Shown: positions 55,463 through 63,544 of the stretch, one piece after another | Position numbering within the stretch: the first letter of the stretch is position 1 | Layout of the letters: every line of letters begins with the position of its first letter | From: JAICQM01 sp963781555 | GTDB lineage: Bacteria > Chloroflexota > Limnocylindria > QHBO01 | Direction: 5' to 3' | DNA length: 64,000 nucleotides | NCBI GenBank assembly: GCA_963781555.1 | Contig: CAWAGB010000004.1 | Coordinates: 62,001 to 126,000 of the forward strand | The notes under the pieces: generated by a model | What the model saw: the letters and a program-made list of their open reading frames with translations, nothing else | What the model was told of the DNA's origin: nothing | Database searches by the model: none | Position numbers and translations under genes: made by a program

Positions 55463-55828
55463 CCGTCTTCCCCTCACGATCTGGCTTTGCGATCCACGGG
55501 AAGGTGGATGTAGGCGCGGGATGATTTGGATATGACTGCGCCCGGACACTCGCTTATCGGCGAGTTATCAGCGTGTTATCGGGCACTTCGCAAGGTAGTA
55601 CGAAGGAACTAGGACGGTCAATGACTTGGGGCCTGCTTTCGGTGCCGGATTCGTTGACAGACAGCACCAATAGTGCGGTTCACGGCGGTACGGGGGGGTT
55701 ACGTGTATTGCCGAAGGTACTGGCCCGGCGTACAGTGCGACGAGCCCTCATTCACGGTGCCGCCTGCGTGCCATGCGCACGAGCAAGGGGGAGCGCCACC
55801 AATAATTCATCCTGGAGCACCCGCCGCC
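55463..55828. promoter_or_regulatory. divergent regulatory region, relatively AT-rich
   Basis: This 366-bp gap without a convincing gene separates the glycan operon (minus) from the large beta-helix gene (plus). It contains three TTATC direct repeats (55554-55580), a minus-strand promoter candidate (TTGACC at 55621-55616 with TACCTT at 55597-55592, spacing 18), and a plus-strand TTGACA at 55654-55659 without a good -10. A seven-G run lies at 55692-55698. ORFs through it are shadows. Confidence 0.5.
55554..55580. repeat. three TTATC direct repeats, 11-bp period
   Basis: TTATC occurs at 55554, 55565 and 55576, exactly one helical turn apart, the first inside a 6-bp inverted repeat (ACTCGC/GCGAGT). 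This looks like a binding site for a regulator, or part of the leader of the glycan operon. Confidence 0.5.
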
Positions 55829-58800
55829 ATGTCTGCCCGCATCTCCTCCGCCCTTCTCGCCCTGCTCTTTGCGGTCGTCACCGCGCAGCTCACCGTTGGC
55901 ACGGCCGCGGCGCGCCCCGCTGCGGAGCAGCGCGGCACCCTGTCCGCCCCTGCCCGGACTGCCGCCGGCCAGCTGTTCTCGGCGACCCTGCGACTCCCCG
56001 CCTCAGTGGCGGCGGTCGACGGCCGGATCAGCTACCAGAGCGCCAGCGCGGAGCTCATCGGTCTCGCGCCCGCGGGCGCGGGACGTGCGTTCCGGCCGGT
56101 CACCTCGGCCGACGGCGCCGCGTTCGGTGCCTACGGGCTGTCGGCAAACGGCGGCGTGACGGCACTCGACCTGGTGGTCGATCCGCTCGCCGAGGGACGT
56201 CTGCAGCTGCGTGTCGTCATCGACACGGCTGTCGACGCCACGGGTGCGGCCGTGCCGCTCCAGCAGTCCGAGTTCGTGGCCACGGTCGCGGTCGGCGATG
56301 CGAGCGGGGTCCTGGTGGCACCGAAGTTCAAGGATCGGCAGAAGCCGAGCCGCGGGCCGTCCAAGGCCCGCGAGCTCCAGGCCGACGGCCGCTTCGACAA
56401 GGTCGACCTCGACGCAGCGCGCCAGGGCTGGGACCAGACTCGTGAGGAGACCCTCACGTCGGGAGCGGTGTGCGGGGCCGCAGCGACGCGGGATCCCAAC
56501 GGCGATGGATGCTCCGACATCGCCGACGTGCAGACCATGCTCTCCGTCCAGGGACAGGTCACTGGCGCGGTCGCGGCTGCCGCCGCATTCGTCTTCACCG
56601 TGACCGATAACGGCGACACGCCCGATGCCACGCCCGGAAACGGCATCTGCGCGGACTCCGCCGGCCGCTGCACACTCCGCGCGGCAATGGCTGAGGCGAA
56701 CTGGCATGCCGGGGACGACCGCATCGAATTTGCGATCCCCGGGACGGCACCCATCCTGATCCAGGCCGCCAGCCAGCTGCCGAACATCAGCCAGCGCACC
56801 GGCACGCTCACCATCGACGCGTACACCCAGCCGGGCGCAAGGGTCAACACATCCACCACCAGCTCGAACGCGATTCCAGGCATCGAGCTGCGTGGGCCCG
56901 GGGCGTCCACCAAGGCCCTCGGCTTCTACATCACGAGCGGCAACAATGAGATCCGTGGGCTCGCCATGAACAACTGGTACAACGCCATCTTCATCGACGG
57001 GCCGGATGCGGGAGGCAATCGCATCGTCGGGAACTGGATCGGCTTCCGCGGTGACGGCACGACGGTCGGGGGCGCCCATTTCAACATCGTCCTGAACACC
57101 GGTGCCCACGACAACATCATCGGATCGCCCGACGCGGCTGACCGCAACGTGTCCGGCGGGGCTACGCATGGCATCGAGGAGTACGGGCCGGGGACGGCGC
57201 GCAACATCATCCAGAACAACCTCCTCTGCATGCGTCCCAACGGCACCTCGACGGCGAGCTGCTCCACGGGCATCGACCACAACTTTGGGCCGAAGGACGG
57301 GCTCATCGGCGGGCCGGGCGCGAATGAGCGCAACGTCATCGGCCCAACGAGCCTGCAGGGCATCGAGTTCTCACACGGCTGGGATCCGGCGATTGGCTCC
57401 GCAAACGGCAGCACGCCGACCTACCAGATCAACGGGCATCGCGTCATCGGCAACTGGGTCGGCTTCCGCGGGGACGGCCACTACTCGTCGACCTTCCGCT
57501 CCGCAACCAGCAACCCGGGCGGCGGCGACAACGGCCAGGCGATCAACGTGTACGACGGGTCGAACAACAACCTGCTCGAGGCCAACTACATCGCCTCGAA
57601 CTACGACGGCATCCAGTTCGCCTCGGCAAACGCATTGTCGAACATCGCACGCGGCAACTTCATCGGCATCTCGCCGTTCGGCGAGGCCGCTCCGCTGACC
57701 CGCTGGGGTATCAAGATCCGCCTGGCCACGCGCCTTCACGACCTGGAGGACAACATCATCGCGAATGCCACTCTCGGCGGCATCAACGTGATCAATAACA
57801 GCACCGGCGTGAAGATGTCGAGAAACATCATCACCACATCCGGCTGGGCGATCGACCTGTACGGGGTGGCGGGTCCTGATCCCAATGACGTGGGCGACGC
57901 GGACACGGGCGCGAACACGTTGCTCAACACGCCCGAGATCACGTCAGCCACCACCACCCTGGTCAGCGGCACCGGCCTGCCAAACGCCGTCGTCGAGGTG
58001 TTCCGGGCCACCCGGGCAACCGGCCAGTTCGGCATGCCGGACAAGTTCCTGGGCAGTGCCTCCGTGGCGGCGAACGGCACCTGGAACGTGCCGGTCACCG
58101 CGCTCGTCGGCGACCGCGTCACGAGCCTCCAGATTCGCAGCGGCCGCGACACATCCGAGCTGTCTGCGAACGCGTTGGTGTCGCTCGGCACGCCGAACAA
58201 CCCGCCGACGGCCGGGTTCACGTACTCCTGCACACAGCTGTACTGCAGCTTCACCGACGCTTCCACCGACTCGGATGGCACGATTGCCAGCCGCAGCTGG
58301 AACTTCGGGGACGGCACCGCAACCTCGAGCGCGACCAACCCGGGCCACACCTACGCGGCCAACGGCACCTATTCGGTGACCCTGACCGTGACCGATAACG
58401 GTGGCCAGGTCGACACCGAGACGCAGAGCGTCAGCGCCGCCAAGGCCAACGTGGCGCCTACGGCGAACTTCACGTTCCTGTGCAGCGAGCTGGCGTGCGA
58501 CTTCACCGACACCTCGACCGATTCGGATGGCACGATCGCCAGCCGCAGCTGGTCGTTCGGCGACGGTGGGACGTCCACTGCCACCAACCCGAGCCACACC
58601 TTCCCGGCGTCCAACACCTACTCGGTGAGCCTGACGGTCACCGATAACGGCGGACTGACCGCAACCTCGACCCAGAGCGTCACCGTCGCACAGGCGAACG
58701 TGCTGGCGCGTGACACCTTCAGCCGCACCACGGCCTCCGGCTGGGGCAGCGCGGACGTCGGCGGCACGTGGACAACGACGGCCACCACCGCCAACTACAC

Positions 58801-59338
58801 GGTCAGCGGCGGGCTGGGACGGATCAACATCCCGGCCAAGGGAGCGACACGTTCGGCAGCCCTGACGGGCGTGTCCGCCACCAACATCGACCTTCTCGTG
58901 CAGGTCAGCAGCGATACCGCGGCCTCCGGCAGCGGGCTGTTCTTCTACACGGAGGGCCGATACGTCGACAACAACAACCAGTACCGCGGCAAGGTGCGGA
59001 TCGCCAACACTGGTGCTGTCTACGTCGGCGCCAGCCGGTTGGTTGGCGGGGTTCAGGCCGCCATCGGCACGGAAGTCCTGGTCTCCGGGCTGACGTACAC
59101 CGCGGGCACCCAGCTCTGGGTCCGGGCGCAGTTCACGGGTACCTCGCCGACGACCATTCGGGTGAAGGTGTGGACCGGTGCCACGGAGCCCACCGCCTGG
59201 ACCTACACGGGCACCGACAGCACGGCTGCTCTGCAGGTCGCCGGTGGAGTGGGGCTGCGTACCTACCTCGCCGCCGATGTGGCAACCATCCCGGTGAACA
59301 TCACCTGGGACGAGCTGACGGTCAAGCAGCTTCCGTAG
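55829..59338 (+). CDS. secreted beta-helix protein with two PKD domains
   Basis: A 1169-residue secreted protein. After a signal peptide (ISSALLALLFAVVTAQLTVG) come: a cohesin-like beta domain (about 35-150), a dockerin-like calcium loop (DPNGDGCSDIADVQ, about 220-235), a CSLREP-like motif (CTLRAAMAEANW, about 281), a parallel beta-helix (about 290-690), an Ig-like domain, two PKD domains (about 790-872 and 873-953, each with SWxFGDG), and a C-terminal domain (about 955-1165) nearly identical to one in the convergent phosphoesterase. It is probably an adhesin or extracellular glycan-binding protein. The stop lies inside the end of the PAP2 gene (17-nt overlap). Confidence 0.87.
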   Translation: MSARISSALLALLFAVVTAQLTVGTAAARPAAEQRGTLSAPARTAAGQLFSATLRLPASVAAVDGRISYQSASAELIGLAPAGAGRAFRPVTSADGAAFGAYGLSANGGVTALDLVVDPLAEGRLQLRVVIDTAVDATGAAVPLQQSEFVATVAVGDASGVLVAPKFKDRQKPSRGPSKARELQADGRFDKVDLDAARQGWDQTREETLTSGAVCGAAATRDPNGDGCSDIADVQTMLSVQGQVTGAVAAAAAFVFTVTDNGDTPDATPGNGICADSAGRCTLRAAMAEANWHAGDDRIEFAIPGTAPILIQAASQLPNISQRTGTLTIDAYTQPGARVNTSTTSSNAIPGIELRGPGASTKALGFYITSGNNEIRGLAMNNWYNAIFIDGPDAGGNRIVGNWIGFRGDGTTVGGAHFNIVLNTGAHDNIIGSPDAADRNVSGGATHGIEEYGPGTARNIIQNNLLCMRPNGTSTASCSTGIDHNFGPKDGLIGGPGANERNVIGPTSLQGIEFSHGWDPAIGSANGSTPTYQINGHRVIGNWVGFRGDGHYSSTFRSATSNPGGGDNGQAINVYDGSNNNLLEANYIASNYDGIQFASANALSNIARGNFIGISPFGEAAPLTRWGIKIRLATRLHDLEDNIIANATLGGINVINNSTGVKMSRNIITTSGWAIDLYGVAGPDPNDVGDADTGANTLLNTPEITSATTTLVSGTGLPNAVVEVFRATRATGQFGMPDKFLGSASVAANGTWNVPVTALVGDRVTSLQIRSGRDTSELSANALVSLGTPNNPPTAGFTYSCTQLYCSFTDASTDSDGTIASRSWNFGDGTATSSATNPGHTYAANGTYSVTLTVTDNGGQVDTETQSVSAAKANVAPTANFTFLCSELACDFTDTSTDSDGTIASRSWSFGDGGTSTATNPSHTFPASNTYSVSLTVTDNGGLTATSTQSVTVAQANVLARDTFSRTTASGWGSADVGGTWTTTATTANYTVSGGLGRINIPAKGATRSAALTGVSATNIDLLVQVSSDTAASGSGLFFYTEGRYVDNNNQYRGKVRIANTGAVYVGASRLVGGVQAAIGTEVLVSGLTYTAGTQLWVRAQFTGTSPTTIRVKVWTGATEPTAWTYTGTDSTAALQVAGGVGLRTYLAADVATIPVNITWDELTVKQLP
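58690..59325 (+). repeat. copy A of a shared ~210-residue domain (inverted repeat)
   Basis: This stretch encodes VLARDTFSRTTASGWGSAD onward and matches copy B at 61850-62488 on the other strand, with long identical DNA runs. It is the C-terminal domain of the beta-helix protein. Confidence 0.85.
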
Positions 59339-60146
59339 CAGTATCGCGCTCATCGGTCTTCGGGCCGATGAGCGCGATAATGCCGATCCCGGACGTCACC
59401 AGCAGCAGCACGCCGAAGAGCATGCCGGCCGGTACGTCGCTCGGCCAGTGCTTGAGCAGGTACAGGCGCGAATAGGCCTCGGCGACGGTCAGCAGCGCGA
59501 CCACGGCCCACGCCGCGGTCCGCCACGGACGGCCAAGCCGCGGCCAGCGAATGCAGGCCAACACGACGATCAATCCATAGATCACCAGTACCCGTGCGGT
59601 GCCCCCGGATGGCCATGTGCCAGTTCCACCCGGCGGATAGCCGCGCGCCACCACGGCACCGATCACGCGCTGGGCAAACCATTCCATCGCAAGGGCGGTC
59701 ACGAGCACGAGAGGTGGGAGCCAGCGCCGGGTGCGCCAGGCGGCCGCCATGAGGGCCGATCCAGCGACGACCGCCGCCAGCGAGGGCAGCGGATCGCCCA
59801 GCTGGGTCAAGGTTTCGTTCAGGGCAGCCCATCCCGAGTCGGCTTCGTTCCATTGCGTCAGCCAGCCGAATCCCGGCGCGTCAACCCACGGCTGCAACCG
59901 GGAGGCTGCCGCGCCGAGCGGCCACAGGATGCTGACCGTCGCGGCCACGCCGGCAAGGATCACCAGGATGAACGTCCAGCGCACACCCACGACGCCCGCG
60001 ATGGCACCACAGAGCCTGGCAGCGAGCTGCGTGGCGCGCACCCGCGCGCGACCGAATGCGGACGAGCTCGACAGCCCGACGCTCACCGCGAGCGCCGCCA
60101 TGGCGAGCACGGCGAGCATCAGAATGCTCGCCTGCGTGGTGCTCAA
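59322..60146 (-). CDS. PAP2-like membrane protein with altered motif
   Basis: A 274-residue protein with about six helices. The third PAP2 motif is intact, SRLYLLKHWPSDVPAG (SRxxxxxHxxxD), but the second motif reads WPSGGTARV where PSGH is expected, and the first is unclear. It may be an inactive or altered lipid phosphatase, perhaps for undecaprenyl pyrophosphate recycling in glycan export. The ATG overlaps the phosphoesterase stop as ATGA, and the last 17 nt overlap the beta-helix gene on the other strand. Confidence 0.75.
   Translation of the reverse strand: MSTTQASILMLAVLAMAALAVSVGLSSSSAFGRARVRATQLAARLCGAIAGVVGVRWTFILVILAGVAATVSILWPLGAAASRLQPWVDAPGFGWLTQWNEADSGWAALNETLTQLGDPLPSLAAVVAGSALMAAAWRTRRWLPPLVLVTALAMEWFAQRVIGAVVARGYPPGGTGTWPSGGTARVLVIYGLIVVLACIRWPRLGRPWRTAAWAVVALLTVAEAYSRLYLLKHWPSDVPAGMLFGVLLLVTSGIGIIALIGPKTDERDTATEAA
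59342..59379 (+). terminator. long hairpin with UUCG loop after the beta-helix gene
   Basis: TATCGCGCTCATCGG and CCGATGAGCGCGATA are exact reverse complements. The eight bases between them can close further to the stable C(UUCG)G tetraloop. It begins three bases after the beta-helix stop and lies inside the PAP2 reading frame of the opposite strand. Confidence 0.75.
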
Positions 60147-62605
60147 CGGCAGGTGCCGCTCCCGTCGTCCACAAAGGCTGGTCCGTCGCTGCGCTCGAAT
60201 GACCAGTCGTAGGAGCGGTCGTCGAGTGACAGGCGCAGCAGACCGTGAGACATGTCCTGGCGCGCCTCGCTGTTGGCGCGCGGCGTCACGATCGGGCGCA
60301 GGGCGATTCCACCGGTGCCGACGACGAACTGCGTCACCCCGCGCGGGCTGGCGACGCCTGCGGCGGTCTGCGGGGCGAAGCGCTCGTAGTCGTGGTCATG
60401 GCCGCTGATGACGAGCTCCACCCGGGCATCCTGCAGGGCCTGCCAGAGCCCCTGCACCGATTGGTCGTTCCCGTGCTCGCCCGAGCTGAAACGCGGCCGA
60501 TGCATGATCGCCAGGGCGCACGGGGTCAGGTTGGCGGCGAGGTCCTTGCGAAGCCACGTCTCCTGCGGGGACCCAGCCCCGCACCCGTGGACGCGACCAC
60601 ATTCGCTGTTGAGCACGTAGACCCGCCAGCTTCCGACGCTCGTCGCGTAGTACCCGCGCTCGGGATCGCCGGCGAGCTGCCCGAAGTAGCCAAAGTACCC
60701 GGCCGCGCCATCGGTGTTGTACTCGTGGTTCCCCGGCACCGGCAGGGTGCGGTCACGGTGGCGGCCCCATGACGGCTCGTAACAGGTCGAGAATTCCGTG
60801 GCGGTTCCATTCTGGTAGACGAGGTCGCCGGCGGCGAAGACCGCGCCATCGATATTGTCCAGCAGCGCAGCGGTCCCCTCGTCGCCATCAGAGGCGCAGC
60901 TGGCGATGTCGCCCGCACCCGTCAGGTCGGCCGACTCACCGTGAACGGGAGCCGGAGACGGACCGATCCAGAGGTCGTCGAACCGGACACGCTGCTGGCC
61001 TGCCGTCCCGGCCGATTGATAGGCCTGGAGGCCCGCCGCACCCGCCCGCTGCAGCGCGCTGGTGTCATCGGTCACGCTGAAGCCCCAGTCGGATGGCTCG
61101 GGGACCGTGGCCGCCCACACCTTGACCCGGATCATGGTTGGATCAGTCCCCACCACCCGCATCCGGACCATCACCGGCTGCCCTGCGACGGCCACGACGT
61201 CCGCCGCCCGTATGGCGGGGGCGAGGCTGGTCTCGACGCCGCCAACCACCACCGAGGCGTGCAGCCATACCGAGCCATCCGCGGCGAATCGCAGCTTGGG
61301 CCGGTATCCGGTCCGGTCGTCGACCCGTCGCACCAATCCGTACACGTACGTTCCGTTGCCGGTCGGGGCCACGTCGAGCGAAACCTGGAAGCGCAGGTCG
61401 ACATCCCGCTCGGACTGATCGAGCCACGCCGCACGCGTCGCGCCGACGGGGATGGTCATCACGCCCTTGTCGGCGGCCACCGAGTACCCGGACGGGCTCC
61501 CGAGGAGCCGGTACGAGCCTCCAAGGTCCGCCGTTCCCCAGCCGGAGGCCGTCACGCGGGTGAATCCATCCGTCGCCCAGGGCTCGGCCGGGTCGGCGCT
61601 CACCACCACCACGTCCTGGTGCTGGTCGGAGCCGGCGCCGTTCGACACCGTCAAGGTCACGGTGAACGGCCCCGGCGTCGCGTAGGCATGCGTCGCGTCC
61701 TTCGTCGTCTCGGTGGCCCCGTCACCGAAATCCCAGGTCCAGGTGGTCGGGAAGCCAGCCGACGCATCGCTGAACGAGCAATTGAGCGCGGAGCACGACA
61801 CCGTGAAGTCCGCCGTCGGCGCGACGATCGGCGGCGCGACGGATGGATCCGTCACCGTCAACTCATCCCACGTCACGTTCACCGGCGCCGTTGTCACGTT
61901 CGCGCTCAGGTATGTCCGCAAGCCGACAGTCCCCGCGATCTGCAGCGGCGCCGTGCTGTCGGTACCGGTATATGTCCACGTCGTCGGCTCGGTCGTGCCG
62001 GTCCATGCCTTGAGGCGGATCGTGGTTGGCGACGTGCCGGTGAACTGGGCGCGCACCCACAGCGGCGTCCCTGGCGTATACGTGAGACCGGTCACCACCG
62101 CCTCGGCGCCGATCGCGGCCTGGCTGCCGCCGACCATGCGGCTGGCGCCCACGTAGACTGCCCCGCCGCCGGCAAGGCGAACCTTGCCGCGGTACTGGGT
62201 GTTGTTGTCGACGTAGCGGGCCTCCGTATAGAAGAACAGCCCGCCACCGCTCGCCGCGGTATCGCTGGTGACCTGCACCAGGATGTCGACATCGGCCGCG
62301 GAAACGCCGCTCAGGGAGACCGAGCGAGTCGCACCCTTGGCAGGAAGTGTCATCCGTCCCAGGCCGCCGCTGACCGTGTAGTTGGCGGTGGTGGCCGTGG
62401 TCGTCCACGCGCCGCCGGCATCCGCGCTGCCCCAGCCGGAGGCCGTGGTGCGGCTGAAGGTGTCACGCGCAAGGACGTTCGCCTGCGCAACGGTGATCTG
62501 CACGATCACGACAACCAGCGCGGCCACCACCAGGGCCCCCATCAGGAGGGCCGGGCGGGTAAGGCGTGGGCGCCACAGGTTGATGCGGACTCGGGGTCTG
62601 GGCAC
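60143..62605 (-). CDS. secreted metallophosphoesterase with PKD and duplicated domains
   Basis: An 820-residue protein: signal anchor (LLMGALVVAALVVVIVQITV), domain copy B (about 42-253), a PKD domain (about 256-340, TWTWDFGDG), a diverged copy C of the same domain (about 345-553), then a calcineurin-like phosphoesterase resembling purple acid phosphatases. Metal ligands are seen in AGDIASC, AGDLVYQNG, PGNHEY, MHRPRFSSGEHG and SGHDHDYER. It would hydrolyse phosphate esters outside the cell. The start is GTG at 62605. Its stop overlaps the PAP2 start. Confidence 0.9.
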   Translation of the reverse strand: MPRPRVRINLWRPRLTRPALLMGALVVAALVVVIVQITVAQANVLARDTFSRTTASGWGSADAGGAWTTTATTANYTVSGGLGRMTLPAKGATRSVSLSGVSAADVDILVQVTSDTAASGGGLFFYTEARYVDNNTQYRGKVRLAGGGAVYVGASRMVGGSQAAIGAEAVVTGLTYTPGTPLWVRAQFTGTSPTTIRLKAWTGTTEPTTWTYTGTDSTAPLQIAGTVGLRTYLSANVTTAPVNVTWDELTVTDPSVAPPIVAPTADFTVSCSALNCSFSDASAGFPTTWTWDFGDGATETTKDATHAYATPGPFTVTLTVSNGAGSDQHQDVVVVSADPAEPWATDGFTRVTASGWGTADLGGSYRLLGSPSGYSVAADKGVMTIPVGATRAAWLDQSERDVDLRFQVSLDVAPTGNGTYVYGLVRRVDDRTGYRPKLRFAADGSVWLHASVVVGGVETSLAPAIRAADVVAVAGQPVMVRMRVVGTDPTMIRVKVWAATVPEPSDWGFSVTDDTSALQRAGAAGLQAYQSAGTAGQQRVRFDDLWIGPSPAPVHGESADLTGAGDIASCASDGDEGTAALLDNIDGAVFAAGDLVYQNGTATEFSTCYEPSWGRHRDRTLPVPGNHEYNTDGAAGYFGYFGQLAGDPERGYYATSVGSWRVYVLNSECGRVHGCGAGSPQETWLRKDLAANLTPCALAIMHRPRFSSGEHGNDQSVQGLWQALQDARVELVISGHDHDYERFAPQTAAGVASPRGVTQFVVGTGGIALRPIVTPRANSEARQDMSHGLLRLSLDDRSYDWSFERSDGPAFVDDGSGTCR
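61850..62488 (-). repeat. copy B of the shared ~210-residue domain
   Basis: Minus-strand partner of 58690-59325. At protein level most positions are identical, for example SGWGSAD, TTATTANYTVSGGLGR, QYRGKVR and GTSPTTIR; at DNA level the first stretch of some 48 bases (around GACACCTTCAGCCGC) is identical. Confidence 0.85.
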
Positions 62606-62696
62606 GATCTTCGTCGACGCTCGGGCTGAGGGCCGTAGGGTACCAGCGGATCCCGCGGACGACCAGCCATTGCGCGGCCGAATCGCGCCGGGTTTC

Positions 62697-63035
62697 CTAC
62701 CCGGCGATGACCTCCGGGAGGTGCGTCATGAGCCATGAGCGGGCCTTCATCGGCCCCAGCCCGGAAGCGCGGGCCGCGGCGTGGGCTTCCCTATCGGTGT
62801 GCGGGCCGAAGAGCAGGACCTCGGGCACAGCCGACGGGTCGCGTGCTCGCCACTCCGCAACCGCCGCCCCCCAACCAGTCTCGCGCGCTCCCCAGTCGAC
62901 GAGGAGTCGCTCGACGCGACCGGGGTCCGGGAGCTCGTCAGCCGACCCTATGACCTGGAGGGTCACTCCGCGTCGCTCCGCCTCTGCGACGAGGCGGCTG
63001 CCGAGCATGAGGTCGGCACCCAGGAGGACGATCAC
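62697..63035 (-). CDS. small receiver-like protein, function unknown
   Basis: A 112-residue protein beginning IVLLGADLMLGSRLVAEAE. The order of strands and helices resembles a CheY-type receiver, with an Asp at the end of the third strand (LLVDW, D47) and a Lys near the end (GPMKARSWL, K97), but the usual acidic pair after the first strand is absent. The GTG start at 63035 overlaps the upstream stop as GTGA, so it is coupled to that unknown gene. Confidence 0.6.
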   Translation of the reverse strand: MIVLLGADLMLGSRLVAEAERRGVTLQVIGSADELPDPGRVERLLVDWGARETGWGAAVAEWRARDPSAVPEVLLFGPHTDREAHAAARASGLGPMKARSWLMTHLPEVIAG

Positions 63036-63493
63036 GCAGCGGTATGGTCCGGCGGGCGCTCGACCGCCACACGCGGCGACGGAGCGAGCGGCGTCTCGGC
63101 GGAGGCAGCTGGACGCGGCTCGGGCGAATGTCCGTCTGCGTGGCCGTTGGTCGGCGCGTGGGTCGCGCTGTTGCCGTTGGGCGTGCCATGGATAAATCCG
63201 CTATCGGTCACGAAGCGGGCGATGCGCATCGGATAGATGCCGATGACGACCGGTGCGCGGACCTCGACCGACAGCTCGAGCCCGATCTCGTCGCGTGCCC
63301 ACAGGTCGGCGATCTTGGTCGCTTCGCGCTCGGGAAGGCCGAGATACGCCATCTCCCCCGGCCGCTCGACGCGGCATACCTCGTCCGGCTCGTCGAGGCC
63401 GAATCGGCGACGCAGCTCGGCGATCGGCACATACGGCCGAGAGGTGATGAATCGGCGGAGACTCGAGGTGCTCGGCCGTTTGCTGCCAGTCAT
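63032..63493 (-). CDS. hypothetical protein with Pro/His/Ala-rich tail
   Basis: A 153-residue protein with a compact N-terminal part (RRFITSRPYVPIAELRRRFG, then EMAYLGLPEREATKIADLW and VVIGIYPMRIARFVTD) and a disordered C-terminal tail rich in Pro, His and Ala. The family is not recognised. TATCCT lies 13 nt before the ATG. It is coupled to the receiver-like gene; the pair may form a small regulatory unit, but no direct evidence exists. Confidence 0.6.
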   Translation of the reverse strand: MTGSKRPSTSSLRRFITSRPYVPIAELRRRFGLDEPDEVCRVERPGEMAYLGLPEREATKIADLWARDEIGLELSVEVRAPVVIGIYPMRIARFVTDSGFIHGTPNGNSATHAPTNGHADGHSPEPRPAASAETPLAPSPRVAVERPPDHTAA

Positions 63494-63544
63494 GAGAGTG
63501 CCCCAGAGGATACCCCTCATGCCGTCGAGGCGCTGGTGGCGACC

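Noticed and set aside
55654..55682. Plus-strand sigma70 promoter based on TTGACA
   Set aside because: The -35 is perfect but no TANNNT occurs at 16-18 bp spacing, so it was only mentioned within the regulatory region.
55573..56445. ORF beginning in the regulatory gap before the large beta-helix gene
   Set aside because: It overlaps the beta-helix gene in another frame and becomes Arg-rich there; no ribosome site or motif supports it.
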